From Bacillota bacterium (GTDB taxonomy: Bacteria > Bacillota > Clostridia > Lachnospirales > Lachnospiraceae), in contig JAEZGK010000015.1 of NCBI GenBank assembly GCA_023437365.1, positions 186,001 to 250,000 on the forward strand: 64,000 bases of DNA. The letters are read 5' to 3'. Both the position numbers and the translations under genes were made by a program. This document shows, one piece after another, positions 51,974 to 61,279 of the stretch (position 1 is its first letter; each line of letters opens with the position of its first letter). Under the pieces are notes generated by a model. That model was not told the origin of the DNA. It saw only the letters and a list, made by a program, of their open reading frames with translations, and did not search any database.

Positions 51974-53581
51974 ATGATGAAGTTAACTTTTTTAGGTGCG
52001 GCTCACGAGGTGACCGGCAGTTGTTATTTTCTTGAGGCTTGCGGAAAGAATATATTGATTGACTGCGGTATGGAACAGGGCAAAGATACCTATGAGAACC
52101 AGGAGATACCGGTCTTGTCCGCGAATATTGATACGGTTCTTTTGACCCATGCGCATATGGATCATTCCGGTAAGCTTCCCCTCCTTGTCAGCGAGGGCTT
52201 CCGTGGTGATATCCATGCAACCTCGGCAACCAGTGCTTTATGTAATATTATGCTTCGTGACAGTGCGCATATCCAGATGGCGGAAGCGGAGTGGAAGAAC
52301 AGGAAAGGAAGGCGCTCCGGTGATAAATCTGCACAACCGATTTACACTATGGAGGATGCGCTTGCTACTATAAGAAAATTCGTACCTCATGAATATTCGG
52401 AAAGATTTACTTTATATGATGGAATTGATGTGCGCTTCACGGATGTGGGACATCTGTTAGGCTCTGCAAGCATCGAAGTATGGATTACAGAAAATGGGAT
52501 TACAAAGAAGCTGGTATTTTCGGGAGATATCGGAAATCTAAATCAGCCGTTGGTTAAGGACCCCCAGTATATAAAAGAAGCGGATTATGTGATTATGGAA
52601 TCTACCTATGGGGACAGAAACCATGGTGAGAATCCGGATTACGTCGGGGAATTGACACAGTTGATCCAGTCCACCTTTGACCGTGGCGGTAACCTGGTCA
52701 TACCCTCCTTCGCAGTTGGAAGAACACAGGTATTATTGTATTACATTAGAAAGATTAAGGATGAAGGGCTGGTCAAGGGACATGGCAATTTCAAGGTATA
52801 TGTTGACAGTCCTCTGGCGGTTGAGGCCACCCAGATCTTTCATGAATATATGAAGGGGTATTTTGATGATGATGCGATGGAATTGGTGAACAAGGGAATC
52901 AATCCACTTTCCTTTCCTGGGCTGAAGACCTCAATCACCTCTGATGAATCCAAAGCAATCAATTTTGATGATGAACCAAAGGTGATTATTTCAGCGGCAG
53001 GTATGTGTGACGCAGGCAGAATTCGCCATCATCTGAAGCATAATCTATGGAGAGAGGACAGTACGATTCTTTTTGTAGGACACCAATCCGTGGGAACTCT
53101 GGGCCGTATCATTTTAGACGGAGCGACTGAGGTGAAGCTGTTCGGTGAGACTATTCAGGTGTGTGCTCACATCAAGAAGCTGTCGGGAGTAAGCGGCCAT
53201 GCCGATAAGAGCGGTCTGACGAAATGGCTGACCAGCTTTGAGAAGAAACCGGAGCGGGTATTTGTAATGCACGGAGAGGACCAGGTATGCGATATTTTCA
53301 CCGATTATATCAGTAAAGAGCTTGGCTATGAGGCAGTTGCCCCCTTCAGCGGTACAGTTTATGATCTGGCCCGGAACGTATGCATTACACAAAGCGTTAA
53401 AGTTCCTGTCGAGGCGAAGGAGGCTGTGGTATCGGGTAAGACGGATACCGTATTTGACCGCCTGGTAATTGCAGGCAAGCGACTGGCAGCGGTAATTCAG
53501 CATAATAAAGGTGGGGCGAACAAAGACCTCGCAAAGTTCATGAGCCAGATTAATTCTCTCTGTGATAAGTGGGACCGCTAG
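51974..53581 (+). CDS. Beta-CASP metallo-beta-lactamase RNase-like protein
   Basis: Protein of 535 residues with a zinc motif THAHMDHSG (His59, His61, Asp63, His64), MESTYGD, the beta-CASP inserted domain, and an RMMBL C-terminal part (SGVSGHADKSGL). This is the architecture of RNA-processing nucleases such as YsgF/CPSF-like proteins. An extra C-terminal tail of about 70 residues (from about 460) is not in minimal members. The start at 51974 has GAGGAGG directly upstream. Followed by a hairpin terminator at 53602. Substrate RNA is unknown. Confidence 0.88.
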   Translation: MMKLTFLGAAHEVTGSCYFLEACGKNILIDCGMEQGKDTYENQEIPVLSANIDTVLLTHAHMDHSGKLPLLVSEGFRGDIHATSATSALCNIMLRDSAHIQMAEAEWKNRKGRRSGDKSAQPIYTMEDALATIRKFVPHEYSERFTLYDGIDVRFTDVGHLLGSASIEVWITENGITKKLVFSGDIGNLNQPLVKDPQYIKEADYVIMESTYGDRNHGENPDYVGELTQLIQSTFDRGGNLVIPSFAVGRTQVLLYYIRKIKDEGLVKGHGNFKVYVDSPLAVEATQIFHEYMKGYFDDDAMELVNKGINPLSFPGLKTSITSDESKAINFDDEPKVIISAAGMCDAGRIRHHLKHNLWREDSTILFVGHQSVGTLGRIILDGATEVKLFGETIQVCAHIKKLSGVSGHADKSGLTKWLTSFEKKPERVFVMHGEDQVCDIFTDYISKELGYEAVAPFSGTVYDLARNVCITQSVKVPVEAKEAVVSGKTDTVFDRLVIAGKRLAAVIQHNKGGANKDLAKFMSQINSLCDKWDR

Positions 53582-53601
53582 AAAGAATAGTCATACAAAT
53601 A

Positions 53602-53650
53602 CAGGTATTTCCGATGACCGCAGTCAAGTCATGGAAATACCTATATTTAA
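53602..53650 (+). terminator. Terminator after the beta-CASP gene
   Basis: AGGTATTTCC (53603-53612) pairs with GGAAATACCT (53633-53642), AT-rich tail. A second hairpin, AGGCTATATC/GATATAGCCT (53660-53702), follows at once. Confidence 0.7.
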
Positions 53651-53703
53651 TCATACTACAGGCTATATCGGAATTGTAATCAGCTCCCTCCTGATATAGC
53701 CTA

Positions 53704-53722
53704 CGGCAGGATTGCAGAGGCA
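53704..53722 (+). repeat. 19-bp repeat before the pullulanase gene
   Basis: CGGCAGGATTGCAGAGGCA, one mismatch to 51924-51942. Confidence 0.6.
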
Positions 53723-53798
53723 TATGCCTTGCTTTGCATTACTTGAGCTTCGCAGCAGGATGGCCGAAGGAATTCTTGAGGTAATATTGGAGGTTGTT

Positions 53799-55799
53799 TT
53801 GGACAGACAGAAATTATTGGAATATTCGAATTTATTTTCGACTTCTGAATTTGAAGTGACGAATTGCTATCAAGGGAACGACCTGGGTGCGGTGTGGTCA
53901 AAGAATGCCACACATTTCCGTGTATGGGCTCCGACAGCTACCTGGGTAGTGATCAATTTATACAGGACCGGAGATCAGGACGATCTCTTTGATAGTATTC
54001 CTATGTTCATGGAAGCGAAGGGAACCTGGGTTACCTCGGTCTCGGGTGATTTAAACGGAACCTACTATACCTATTCGGTCACAGTGAACGGTGAGACCAA
54101 TACGGCAGTCGATCCTTATGCCAGAGCTGTCGGAGTGAATGGTAACCGAGGGATGGTGATTGACCTGGCTGCAACCGACCCTGAGGGCTTTCGGGAGGAA
54201 CAGCGGCCTGAATTCCGAAACAGTACCGACGCAGTAATCTATGAGCTTCATATCAGGGACTTTTCCTCTGACAAAAGCTCGGGGATGAAGCATACGGGGA
54301 AATATCTCGCATTTACGGAGCGCGGGACAAAGAATGATTTCGGAGATTCCACCGGAGTGGATTATTTAAAGGAGCTTGGAGTTACTCACGTTCATCTTCT
54401 TCCGGCTTTTGATTATCATACCGTAGACGAGACCAGGCTGACAGAGGAGCAGTTTAATTGGGGCTACGACCCTAAGAATTATAATGTTCCCGACGGCTCC
54501 TATTCCTCAGATCCATACCACGGAGAGATTCGGATCAGAGAATTTAAACAGATGGTCCAGGCTCTGCATAGAAGCGATATTCGAGTGGTCATGGATGTGG
54601 TATATAATCATACGATGGAAGGGGAAGGCTCCAACCTGAATAGGATTGTGCCGGGTTATTATTATAGGCTCACTTCGGAGGGCTATTTCTCCAACGCTTC
54701 CGGTTGTGGCAATGAGACCGCCTCAGAACGCGCCATGATGCGTAAATTTATGATAGATTCCGTAGTCTACTGGGCAAAGGAGTACCAGGTTGACGGGTTT
54801 CGATTCGATTTGATGGGAGTTCATGATATTCAGACAATGAATGAAATCAGAAGAGTATTGAACGAGATTGACCCAAGCATCCTTGTCTATGGAGAGGGCT
54901 GGACAGGCGGACTGTCACCGCTTCCCGACTGGAAGAGAGCGATTAAGAATAATATCAAGGATATGAACCATGGAATTGCCGCCTTCAGCGACAATATCCG
55001 TGATACGATCAAGGGAAATGTCTTCCAGGGCAGTGAGCGCGGCTATATCAATGGCAGAAACGGTCTGGAAGAAGCAATCAAATTCGGAGTTACCGCTGCT
55101 ACCTGGCATCAGGATGTTGATTACGGCAGAGTGGTCTATTGCTCCAATACCCCTTGGGCGGCAGAACCGACCCAGACAGTGAATTATACCTCCGCTCACG
55201 ATAATTATACCCTATGGGATAAGCTGGCATTATCCAATCCCGAAGACAGCAGGGAAAACCGTGTGAAGATGAATATGCTGGCAGCTGCGATCATTTTGAC
55301 CTGTCAGGGAATCCCGTTCTTTCAGGCGGGAGAGGAGTTCCTGCGCAGCAAGCCGCTGAACAGGGAGGCAACTGCATTTGATGATAACAGCTACCGATCT
55401 CCGGACGCAATCAACAGTCTGAAATGGAACCAGCGCTCCGTAAATAAGGAAGTGGTAAATTATTATCAGGGGCTGATTGAATTCCGAAGAAGCTATCAAT
55501 CCTTAAGAATGACGAAGGCGGAGGAAATCAGGGCACGTCTTAAATTTCAGGAGTGGTCCCAGCCCAATGTCGTATCCTTTCTTATTGCTGATGAGGCGGA
55601 CGGAGATCTCTTTGTCATCTATAACGCGAATCAGGATACCAGAACAATAAAGATTCCGGAAGGTAAATGGGGCGTATATGTAAAAGGAATGAAAGCGGGT
55701 TCGAAGGTGCTTGAATATCTTCCGGGCGGTTTTATCAACGTCGAGGCAATTTCTGCGCTTGTCCTTGTAAGAGAGCACGCCTCCCCGGACAGCCAATAA
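53799..55799 (+). CDS. pulA: Type I pullulanase, GH13
   Basis: Cytosolic debranching enzyme cutting alpha-1,6 bonds of glycogen or pullulan fragments. The 666 residues contain a CBM48-like domain (about 25-120), the type I signature FNWGYDPKNYNVPDGSYSS (positions about 227-245), and the GH13 catalytic set: nucleophile Asp in GFRFDLMG, acid/base Glu in GEGWTGG and the HD pair in SAHDNYTLWD. I choose the TTG start at 53799, with GGAGG 5 nt upstream; the frame extends further upstream but through repeat sequence. No signal peptide. Monocistronic with a terminator at 55809. Confidence 0.92.
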   Translation: MDRQKLLEYSNLFSTSEFEVTNCYQGNDLGAVWSKNATHFRVWAPTATWVVINLYRTGDQDDLFDSIPMFMEAKGTWVTSVSGDLNGTYYTYSVTVNGETNTAVDPYARAVGVNGNRGMVIDLAATDPEGFREEQRPEFRNSTDAVIYELHIRDFSSDKSSGMKHTGKYLAFTERGTKNDFGDSTGVDYLKELGVTHVHLLPAFDYHTVDETRLTEEQFNWGYDPKNYNVPDGSYSSDPYHGEIRIREFKQMVQALHRSDIRVVMDVVYNHTMEGEGSNLNRIVPGYYYRLTSEGYFSNASGCGNETASERAMMRKFMIDSVVYWAKEYQVDGFRFDLMGVHDIQTMNEIRRVLNEIDPSILVYGEGWTGGLSPLPDWKRAIKNNIKDMNHGIAAFSDNIRDTIKGNVFQGSERGYINGRNGLEEAIKFGVTAATWHQDVDYGRVVYCSNTPWAAEPTQTVNYTSAHDNYTLWDKLALSNPEDSRENRVKMNMLAAAIILTCQGIPFFQAGEEFLRSKPLNREATAFDDNSYRSPDAINSLKWNQRSVNKEVVNYYQGLIEFRRSYQSLRMTKAEEIRARLKFQEWSQPNVVSFLIADEADGDLFVIYNANQDTRTIKIPEGKWGVYVKGMKAGSKVLEYLPGGFINVEAISALVLVREHASPDSQ

Positions 55800-55808
55800 T
55801 CAAAGAAT

Positions 55809-55880
55809 AAGGATAGGTATAGGCTTATATTGACGGGCCCTGTGCGGTCGGTCAGACGGAGCTTATACATATCCTCTTTT
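55809..55880 (+). terminator. Terminator after pullulanase
   Basis: AAGGATAGGTATAGGC pairs with GCTTATACATATCCT (55861-55875), ending in CTTTT. Imperfect stem with a large loop. Confidence 0.6.
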
Positions 55881-55964
55881 GATTTATCAAAGGATTGTGC
55901 GTGTAGTATGGGAATAATTCCGGTTCATTACTAAGTTGCATAATTTCTTATGAAATGATTGGGT

Positions 55965-56855
55965 TTATTTCTCGTCCGGCTCGCAGATGCCCGGGCTGCC
56001 TTGATACATGCTGCGGAATTCCGTAGGTGTACAATTCTTGACGATGCGGAACATTCGGATAAAGGCTGATATGTTATTGAAGCCTGATCGGAAAGCAACC
56101 TCTGTGATATTGATGTTAGGTTCGATGAGCAGCCTCTCAGCGCAGGCAATTCTTCTATTGTTTAAGTATTTATAAAAGGAAACGTTCGTAAATTCCTTAA
56201 ACAGACGGCAGAAATGGAATTTGCTGAAGCCGGCAATATCGGCTACACCTTCCAGTGTCAAATTCTCGGTGCAATTCTGGTTGATGTATTCGCATATATT
56301 ACGAAATTTCTCCAGATATTCCTGCTGCTTACTGGTCTTTGCTCCGGAGAAACAATTGGTGGATCGGGAATAGTTTCTTGTAATCAGAACAATAATTTGG
56401 AAAAGCTTTGCATAGATTGAGATATTCATCATCTGAGCACCTGCCAGATATTCGTTGGTGATGTCCTTAAGGATGTCCGCTACCTCTGCGTGAATCATCG
56501 GTGCCTCTTCCGGTGTGATTAACAGTGCAGGCTGAAGCATTGAGATAAATTGATCAAATTCCCTGATGCTTGTGAAATTGGATAGTTCGGCTTGAAAAAT
56601 AATACGCCTTCCAATCGGAGGTGCATAAAGACGATGGATGGTGCCGGGGGCAATAATTAAGATGTCGCCGACCCTCATACTAAGCTTTACATTATTGCAG
56701 ACTGCCCAGTATTCATTTACTGTAGGCATAACTATCTCAAGTGGTGTATGCCAATGATTAGGATAATCTTCTGCCTCATCATTATCATACAGCTTGATCG
56801 TCGAATTATCATTAAAAGCTACGGTTTCGCGGATGCCTTCTAATATACTGATCAA
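55965..56855 (-). CDS. AraC-family regulator
   Basis: Regulator of 296 residues: cupin sensor (about 25-130; HWHTPLEIVMPTVNEYW) and C-terminal double HTH (about 190-290; ADIAGFSKFHFCRLFKEFTN). The TTG start at 56855 has AGGGGG 8 nt upstream, which I prefer to the GTG at 56921 with no site. No transport or enzyme gene is adjacent on the same strand, so the target is unclear; pullulanase lies convergently downstream. Confidence 0.88.
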   Translation of the reverse strand: MISILEGIRETVAFNDNSTIKLYDNDEAEDYPNHWHTPLEIVMPTVNEYWAVCNNVKLSMRVGDILIIAPGTIHRLYAPPIGRRIIFQAELSNFTSIREFDQFISMLQPALLITPEEAPMIHAEVADILKDITNEYLAGAQMMNISIYAKLFQIIVLITRNYSRSTNCFSGAKTSKQQEYLEKFRNICEYINQNCTENLTLEGVADIAGFSKFHFCRLFKEFTNVSFYKYLNNRRIACAERLLIEPNINITEVAFRSGFNNISAFIRMFRIVKNCTPTEFRSMYQGSPGICEPDEK

Positions 56856-56921
56856 AATATTATCCCCCTGAACATAATCTGAATTGTTGCTATAAATGTA
56901 TATTAATTTGAGATAAAACAC

Positions 56922-57119
56922 AACTTAGCGGAACGATAAACCATAATTATTTATATAAAAACTATAATAAATAAGGTAATTCGGAAGGGTTGATGGGAAG
57001 TACCATAACTAATCTTTGTTTTTTGGAAAAAGCAAAGAAGAATTCATAGCAATATTTTATAAAATACAATGCAATCATCTGTAGGGTCAACATAATCAGC
57101 GACCATACAGACTGTTAGA
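56922..57119. other. Intergenic stretch, no gene recognised
   Basis: AT-rich, holds the regulator's promoter region; nothing else identified until the satD operators at 57120. Confidence 0.4.
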
Positions 57120-57183
57120 TGAATAAATTATATATATTCACTAATTAATGAATAATAGTATCATATTCACTTAATGATGAATA
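57120..57183. promoter_or_regulatory. Operator array upstream of satD
   Basis: Two perfect inverted repeats of the form TATTCA-N8-TGAATA (57135-57154 and 57164-57183, 29 bp apart), plus another TGAATA at 57120-57125 in everted arrangement with the first. The second ends 4 bp before the -35 box. Confidence 0.75.
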
Positions 57184-57187
57184 AGGA

Positions 57188-57216
57188 TTGATTTATTTGC
57201 TTTGGAAGGCTATAAT
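57188..57216 (+). promoter_or_regulatory. SigA promoter of satD
   Basis: TTGATT (57188-57193), 17-bp spacer, TATAAT (57211-57216). It predicts a start near 57223, so the leader is only about 20 nt. Confidence 0.75.
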
Positions 57217-57222
57217 TACCAT

Positions 57223-57243
57223 GAGAGGTGAGAGGTGAGAGGT
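57223..57243 (+). promoter_or_regulatory. Triplicated ribosome binding site (GAGAGGT)x3
   Basis: Three exact tandem copies of GAGAGGT directly adjoin the ATG at 57244. An ATG at 57221 opens a 5-codon frame (MRGER) that ends within the repeats. Confidence 0.8.
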
Positions 57244-57930
57244 ATGTATCCAGAGCATATAAAACAACAATATGTCGCAGTCATTGGAGATATCAAAGGA
57301 TCCAAGCAAAGCAGTGTCCGCAGTGAATTGCAGAAGCAGCTGAAAACTATTCTGTCAGACATTAATATGCAATATAGCAAAGACATAGCATCGAAATTCG
57401 TAATCACGCTGGGGGATGAATTTCAGGGCCTTCTGAAATACGGAGGACATATTATGGAGATCCTGGAGACAATAGAACTGCGGATGTATCCTGTCCGAAT
57501 AAGGTTCGGTATTGGGGTTGGGGAAATTACTACAGAAATTAATCCGGAAATGTCATTGGGTGCCGATGGGCCGGCGTATTATAATGCCAGAGAGGCGATA
57601 ACCAGACTGAAGGAGAAAGAGAAGAAGAGCAAATCGGCCATTACGGATACCGTAATGCTACTGGGAGATGACAAGGGAACGGAGCAGCTTCTGAATGCAT
57701 TGCTGTCCCTGCTGACAGTGATAAAGCAGGGCTGGACGGAGCGCCAGGTTGAGGTGATCAGAGATTATCTCGAGCATAGGGATAGTCAGCAGGGGGTTGC
57801 GGATAGACTGGGCATTACCCAGTCCAGTGTACAGAAGAGTCTTTCTAATGCGAGCTTCTACTCGTATCAGGAGGCAGTGGATACGATATCGGCGATTTTT
57901 GCCGGGCTATGGAGGAATGAGGATGTTTAG
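57244..57930 (+). CDS. SatD family protein
   Basis: Protein of 228 residues matching the SatD family (acid-tolerance locus name in streptococci; molecular role unknown). N-terminus AVIGDIKGSKQS; FVITLGDEFQGLL and IRFGIGVGEI are reminiscent of nucleotide cyclase-like folds. The C-terminus (about 170-215) looks like a helix-turn-helix (QQGVADRLGITQSSVQKSLSNA), so the protein may bind DNA and could regulate itself through the operators upstream. It overlaps the DUF3307 gene by 8 nt. Confidence 0.82.
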   Translation: MYPEHIKQQYVAVIGDIKGSKQSSVRSELQKQLKTILSDINMQYSKDIASKFVITLGDEFQGLLKYGGHIMEILETIELRMYPVRIRFGIGVGEITTEINPEMSLGADGPAYYNAREAITRLKEKEKKSKSAITDTVMLLGDDKGTEQLLNALLSLLTVIKQGWTERQVEVIRDYLEHRDSQQGVADRLGITQSSVQKSLSNASFYSYQEAVDTISAIFAGLWRNEDV

Positions 57931-58687
57931 ACTGTGTTTTATCATTTATTTACTAATTCATATTTTGGGGGATTACTATTTTCAGGGTGAGAAGCTGGCC
58001 GAAGAGAAGTGCTTGAGTCTTAGAAAGGTGCTTCGCCATAATTTGATTTATCTGCTGGTGGGACTTGTACTGTGCCTGCCTGTATTTACATGGGCTATGC
58101 TGATATCAGTAATAGTGCTCTCGCTGCTGCATGCAGTGATTGATCTGGTGAAGTACAGGATGATGAAGAAATATTATCAAGGAGGAATGACTGACAGGGT
58201 TAGAAGTACAAGCTATATGCTTGACCAAGGACTTCATCTTTTGTGTATCTTCGGTATAGCAGTAATGATGACATTACTGAGGGCTGAGGTTTATTTTCCA
58301 TCCAGGATCAGAGTTTTGATTGAAAATGCGGGTATTAATTTATACGGAATTCTGATCTGGGTTGTTTTGCTGCTGCTGATCTTTAAACCGGCAAATATTA
58401 CCATCAAGCAGCTGTTGTATGCCTATCGGCCTGAAGAAACTGAGGTGGCCGGGGAGGGACATAAGAATGCAGGAGCATTTATAGGGTCTCTGGAGCGGCT
58501 CATTATACTTATATTTTTATCCCTTGGTCAATTTTCCGCGATAGGTTTGGTATTGACTGCGAAATCGATTGCCCGTTATAACCGGATTGCGGAGGATAAG
58601 GAATTTGCGGAATATTATCTTCTGGGAACGCTGCTCAGCACGGTATTTGTCATCGGAGGCTTTTTGATCATCACACGTCTTGGTTAA
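57923..58687 (+). CDS. DUF3307 membrane protein
   Basis: Integral membrane protein of 254 residues with about six hydrophobic helices; N-terminus FIIYLLIHILGDYYFQGEKLAEEK is the DUF3307 signature (HxLGDxxxQ). The start at 57923 has GGAGG 7 nt upstream inside satD, implying translational coupling. SatD/DUF3307 pairs recur in Firmicutes; the joint function is unknown. Confidence 0.85.
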   Translation: MFRLCFIIYLLIHILGDYYFQGEKLAEEKCLSLRKVLRHNLIYLLVGLVLCLPVFTWAMLISVIVLSLLHAVIDLVKYRMMKKYYQGGMTDRVRSTSYMLDQGLHLLCIFGIAVMMTLLRAEVYFPSRIRVLIENAGINLYGILIWVVLLLLIFKPANITIKQLLYAYRPEETEVAGEGHKNAGAFIGSLERLIILIFLSLGQFSAIGLVLTAKSIARYNRIAEDKEFAEYYLLGTLLSTVFVIGGFLIITRLG

Positions 58688-58752
58688 TAACCCGATGATT
58701 CCGGGGATGGGATTCCCTATGACGTAAAGTGCCGAAGCAAAGGAGGATGTTT

Positions 58753-59676
58753 ATGGAATATATCGTGAGATATTGTCCGAATTGTAAGGGTGAGCTTCAT
58801 ATCCCCGATCACCTGACCGAATGTATCTGTATGTACTGTGGAGAGAATATCAGCTTCGCCAAAGAGTCCGGCAGCTTTGAGACTATGTCTAAGGAAGAGC
58901 TCACAGCCTTATATGAGAAGGCAATTTCTGAGCTTGGTTTACTCTTTCGGGAGCATGACCGGATTACACCACAATTTACGAACGGAATGTATGCCAAAAG
59001 CTTTCAGGCATATCTGAAGGTTGGAGAGAAGGTCTTGCAGCCGATGGAACAGTATGCAGTTACCCTTGGAAAGGGCGATGAGGTAATCGATCGGGTCTCC
59101 CGCGAGCTTATTTCCCTTTTGGGACAAGAAATTAATGCAACAAGGATTGTGCTGGGTGGTCCGACAAAGGGCAGAATAGTCGAAGAATACCGTCTTTTTT
59201 TAACGGTCTATATGATACCGATGATCAGATATTTAAAGCTATCTGTCAGTGAAGCTCTGGCAGATGCGATTATCAGCCTATGGTGTAAGGAATATCCGAA
59301 ATTCCAGTTTGGCAAGGGGTCCTATGAGGATTTAAGCACCGGTTTTAAGCAGAAGCTGTGCTTTATTACCACGGCTGTCTGTCAGACGCTGGATAAGCCG
59401 GATGATTGCTATGAGCTGAAGGCGTTCCGCAGCTTCCGTGACGAGTATATGAGTCGTACGGAACAGGGCAAAGCCTTGATCGAGGAGTATTACATCATCG
59501 CTCCTGCCATTGTGGCATATCTTAAGCTATGTACGGACTATCGGCTGAGATATCGTCAGCTATGGGCGGATTACCTACTGCCGTGTCTGAAGGCAATCGA
59601 GGAAAGCAGATATACTGATTGTGAGCGTTCCTATACACAGATGGTATGTGCTTTGAAGGAGGAGCTGCCCTTTTAG
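58753..59676 (+). CDS. Zinc-ribbon protein with CFI-box-like C-terminus
   Basis: Protein of 307 residues. An N-terminal zinc ribbon (YCPNCKGEL, CICMYCGE, about 6-35), a helical middle, and a C-terminal segment CFITTAVCQTLDKPDDCYEL followed by FRSFRDEYM, similar to the CFI-box found in otherwise unrelated proteins. No signal peptide or TM helix. GGAGG lies 6-7 nt before the ATG. It may be in an operon with satD/DUF3307 (65 bp gap). No function known to me. Confidence 0.7.
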   Translation: MEYIVRYCPNCKGELHIPDHLTECICMYCGENISFAKESGSFETMSKEELTALYEKAISELGLLFREHDRITPQFTNGMYAKSFQAYLKVGEKVLQPMEQYAVTLGKGDEVIDRVSRELISLLGQEINATRIVLGGPTKGRIVEEYRLFLTVYMIPMIRYLKLSVSEALADAIISLWCKEYPKFQFGKGSYEDLSTGFKQKLCFITTAVCQTLDKPDDCYELKAFRSFRDEYMSRTEQGKALIEEYYIIAPAIVAYLKLCTDYRLRYRQLWADYLLPCLKAIEESRYTDCERSYTQMVCALKEELPF

Positions 59677-59839
59677 CCATTGATGATGGTGATTTATTAT
59701 AATTTTATTCAAAATAGATATACTGCATATTTCCTGCCATTTCGACATACGCTATACAGCAGACATAAGAGGAAAGCTTGATTGATCTTCAAACGCTGTG
59801 GGTATTGTGCAATAGGCTTTATGAAAAGGAGTGTGTAAT

Positions 59840-60106
59840 ATGCCTGAGATTAGTAACCTGATTGTATGGTTGGTTCTGGGAGGAATATCCGGCTGGATTG
59901 CAAGTAAGATAACCGGTAATGATAAGAGCATGGGGATTGGATGGAATCTGATTGTGGGAATTGCCGGAGCTTTTGTTGGTGGCTGGCTGGTAGGAATTTT
60001 TGGTTGGGGACCGGCGACAGGATTAAATATCTGGAGTTTAATTGTTTCTATTGTCGGAGCAGTTATTCTGCTGGCTGTGGTTAATCTGGTCAAAAGAAAG
60101 CTTTAG
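59840..60106 (+). CDS. GlsB/YeaQ/YmgE family membrane protein
   Basis: Small membrane protein of 88 residues with three hydrophobic helices (IVWLVLGGISGWIASKI; NLIVGIAGAFVGGWLVG; LIVSIVGAVILLAVV), matching the transglycosylase-associated protein family. AAAGGAG is 8 nt before the ATG. Often stress-induced; role unclear. Monocistronic. Confidence 0.9.
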   Translation: MPEISNLIVWLVLGGISGWIASKITGNDKSMGIGWNLIVGIAGAFVGGWLVGIFGWGPATGLNIWSLIVSIVGAVILLAVVNLVKRKL

Positions 60107-60242
60107 CAGGGCTGGTAAAAACATGTGATCAAATTTAAGGTAAGGATAATAGTATCCCACAGCTGATAGAGAGTTTATGAAGCTATCAGCTGTGGAAGGG
60201 AAAATATCCTTACCTACATTAAAGCAGTCTTTTGGAGGAAGG

Positions 60243-61148
60243 ATGTTAAAAATGGAGAGTAATTCAATAATTAAAATAAAAGATGAGGAGTACATCTTTA
60301 TCAAGGAGTTTAAGGATATAACGAAGTATAGAGAAGACTTAAACCAGCTGGTGGAAGCAACCTATGGCTTCAACTTTGAGGAGTGGTATCTGCAAGGGTT
60401 CTGGGGGGATAGATATCGACCTTACTCTTTATTACATAACGGAACTATCGTAGCCAACATATCGGTGAACCCGATGGAGTTTTTGGTAGAGGGAAAGGTA
60501 TGCAAAGCCCTCCAGATCGGTACGGTCATGACAGATATTGCTTACAGAGGAAAGGGTCTAAGCAGGGCACTGATGAATATTGTTCTCGAGGAATATGAGC
60601 AGGAATATGATTTCATTTATCTGTATGCCAATGATACTGTATTGGACTTTTATCCCCGATTCGGTTTTCAACGGGAGGAGGAATATGGACATATCGGGCA
60701 AGTTTATACTAATACAAATAGATATGCTTTTGAAAAATTGGATCTCGGAGAACCGAAGAAGAAAGAGCTTCTCCTTCAGCTTGTTCGGAGGGCAAAGCCC
60801 TGCTGTGAGTATGCAATGCTTGATAATCCAGGGCTGATTATGTTCTATCTGAATTCCTTTCTTTCAGAGAATATATTTTATTGTGAGGAGCTATCTCTGG
60901 TTGCGGTGGCAGAGTATGAGGGGGATACGCTAAAACTGATAGAGGTATTTTGTGAACATGAATTTGATCTAAAAGAGGTGATGCAATCTCTTGCGACCGC
61001 ACCCGGAATGAAGGTGGTCTTAGGCTTTACGCCATTTGATACAACAGGCTTTGAGTCTGTTCCACTTCGAGAGGAAGGAACAACCCTTTTTACAAAGGGC
61101 AAAAACCTTCTCAAACAAGGGAGATTTCCTGAGCTGTCACATGCCTAA
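60243..61148 (+). CDS. GNAT-family acetyltransferase
   Basis: Protein of 301 residues. N-terminal GNAT domain (about 15-150; VMTDIAYRGKGLSRALMNIVLEEY with the R-G-K-G-L acetyl-CoA loop; YLYANDTVLDFYPRFGF), then about 150 residues resembling the second half of Eis-like or two-domain GNATs. The start at 60243 is chosen for GGAGG 4 nt upstream. Substrate unknown. A hairpin follows at 61155. Confidence 0.85.
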   Translation: MLKMESNSIIKIKDEEYIFIKEFKDITKYREDLNQLVEATYGFNFEEWYLQGFWGDRYRPYSLLHNGTIVANISVNPMEFLVEGKVCKALQIGTVMTDIAYRGKGLSRALMNIVLEEYEQEYDFIYLYANDTVLDFYPRFGFQREEEYGHIGQVYTNTNRYAFEKLDLGEPKKKELLLQLVRRAKPCCEYAMLDNPGLIMFYLNSFLSENIFYCEELSLVAVAEYEGDTLKLIEVFCEHEFDLKEVMQSLATAPGMKVVLGFTPFDTTGFESVPLREEGTTLFTKGKNLLKQGRFPELSHA

Positions 61149-61154
61149 AAAGCG

Positions 61155-61216
61155 AGAAGAACAAAATTTCACGCCATGTTGAACTACGAGTATTTATGCT
61201 CACTTCTTGTTCTTCT
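61155..61216 (+). terminator. Terminator after the GNAT gene
   Basis: AGAAGAACAA (61155-61164) pairs with TTGTTCTTCT (61207-61216), large loop, then TTCAATTTTTG. Confidence 0.6.
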
Positions 61217-61279
61217 TTCAATTTTTGAGATGCCATTATGCAGCATCATGCCTGGGAGGGTGATGGATTGGAGGTAATT

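Noticed and set aside
53712..53798. Upstream extension of pullulanase to the ATG-like start at 53712
   Set aside because: It runs through the 19-bp repeat and hairpins; GGAGG is correctly placed only for the TTG at 53799.
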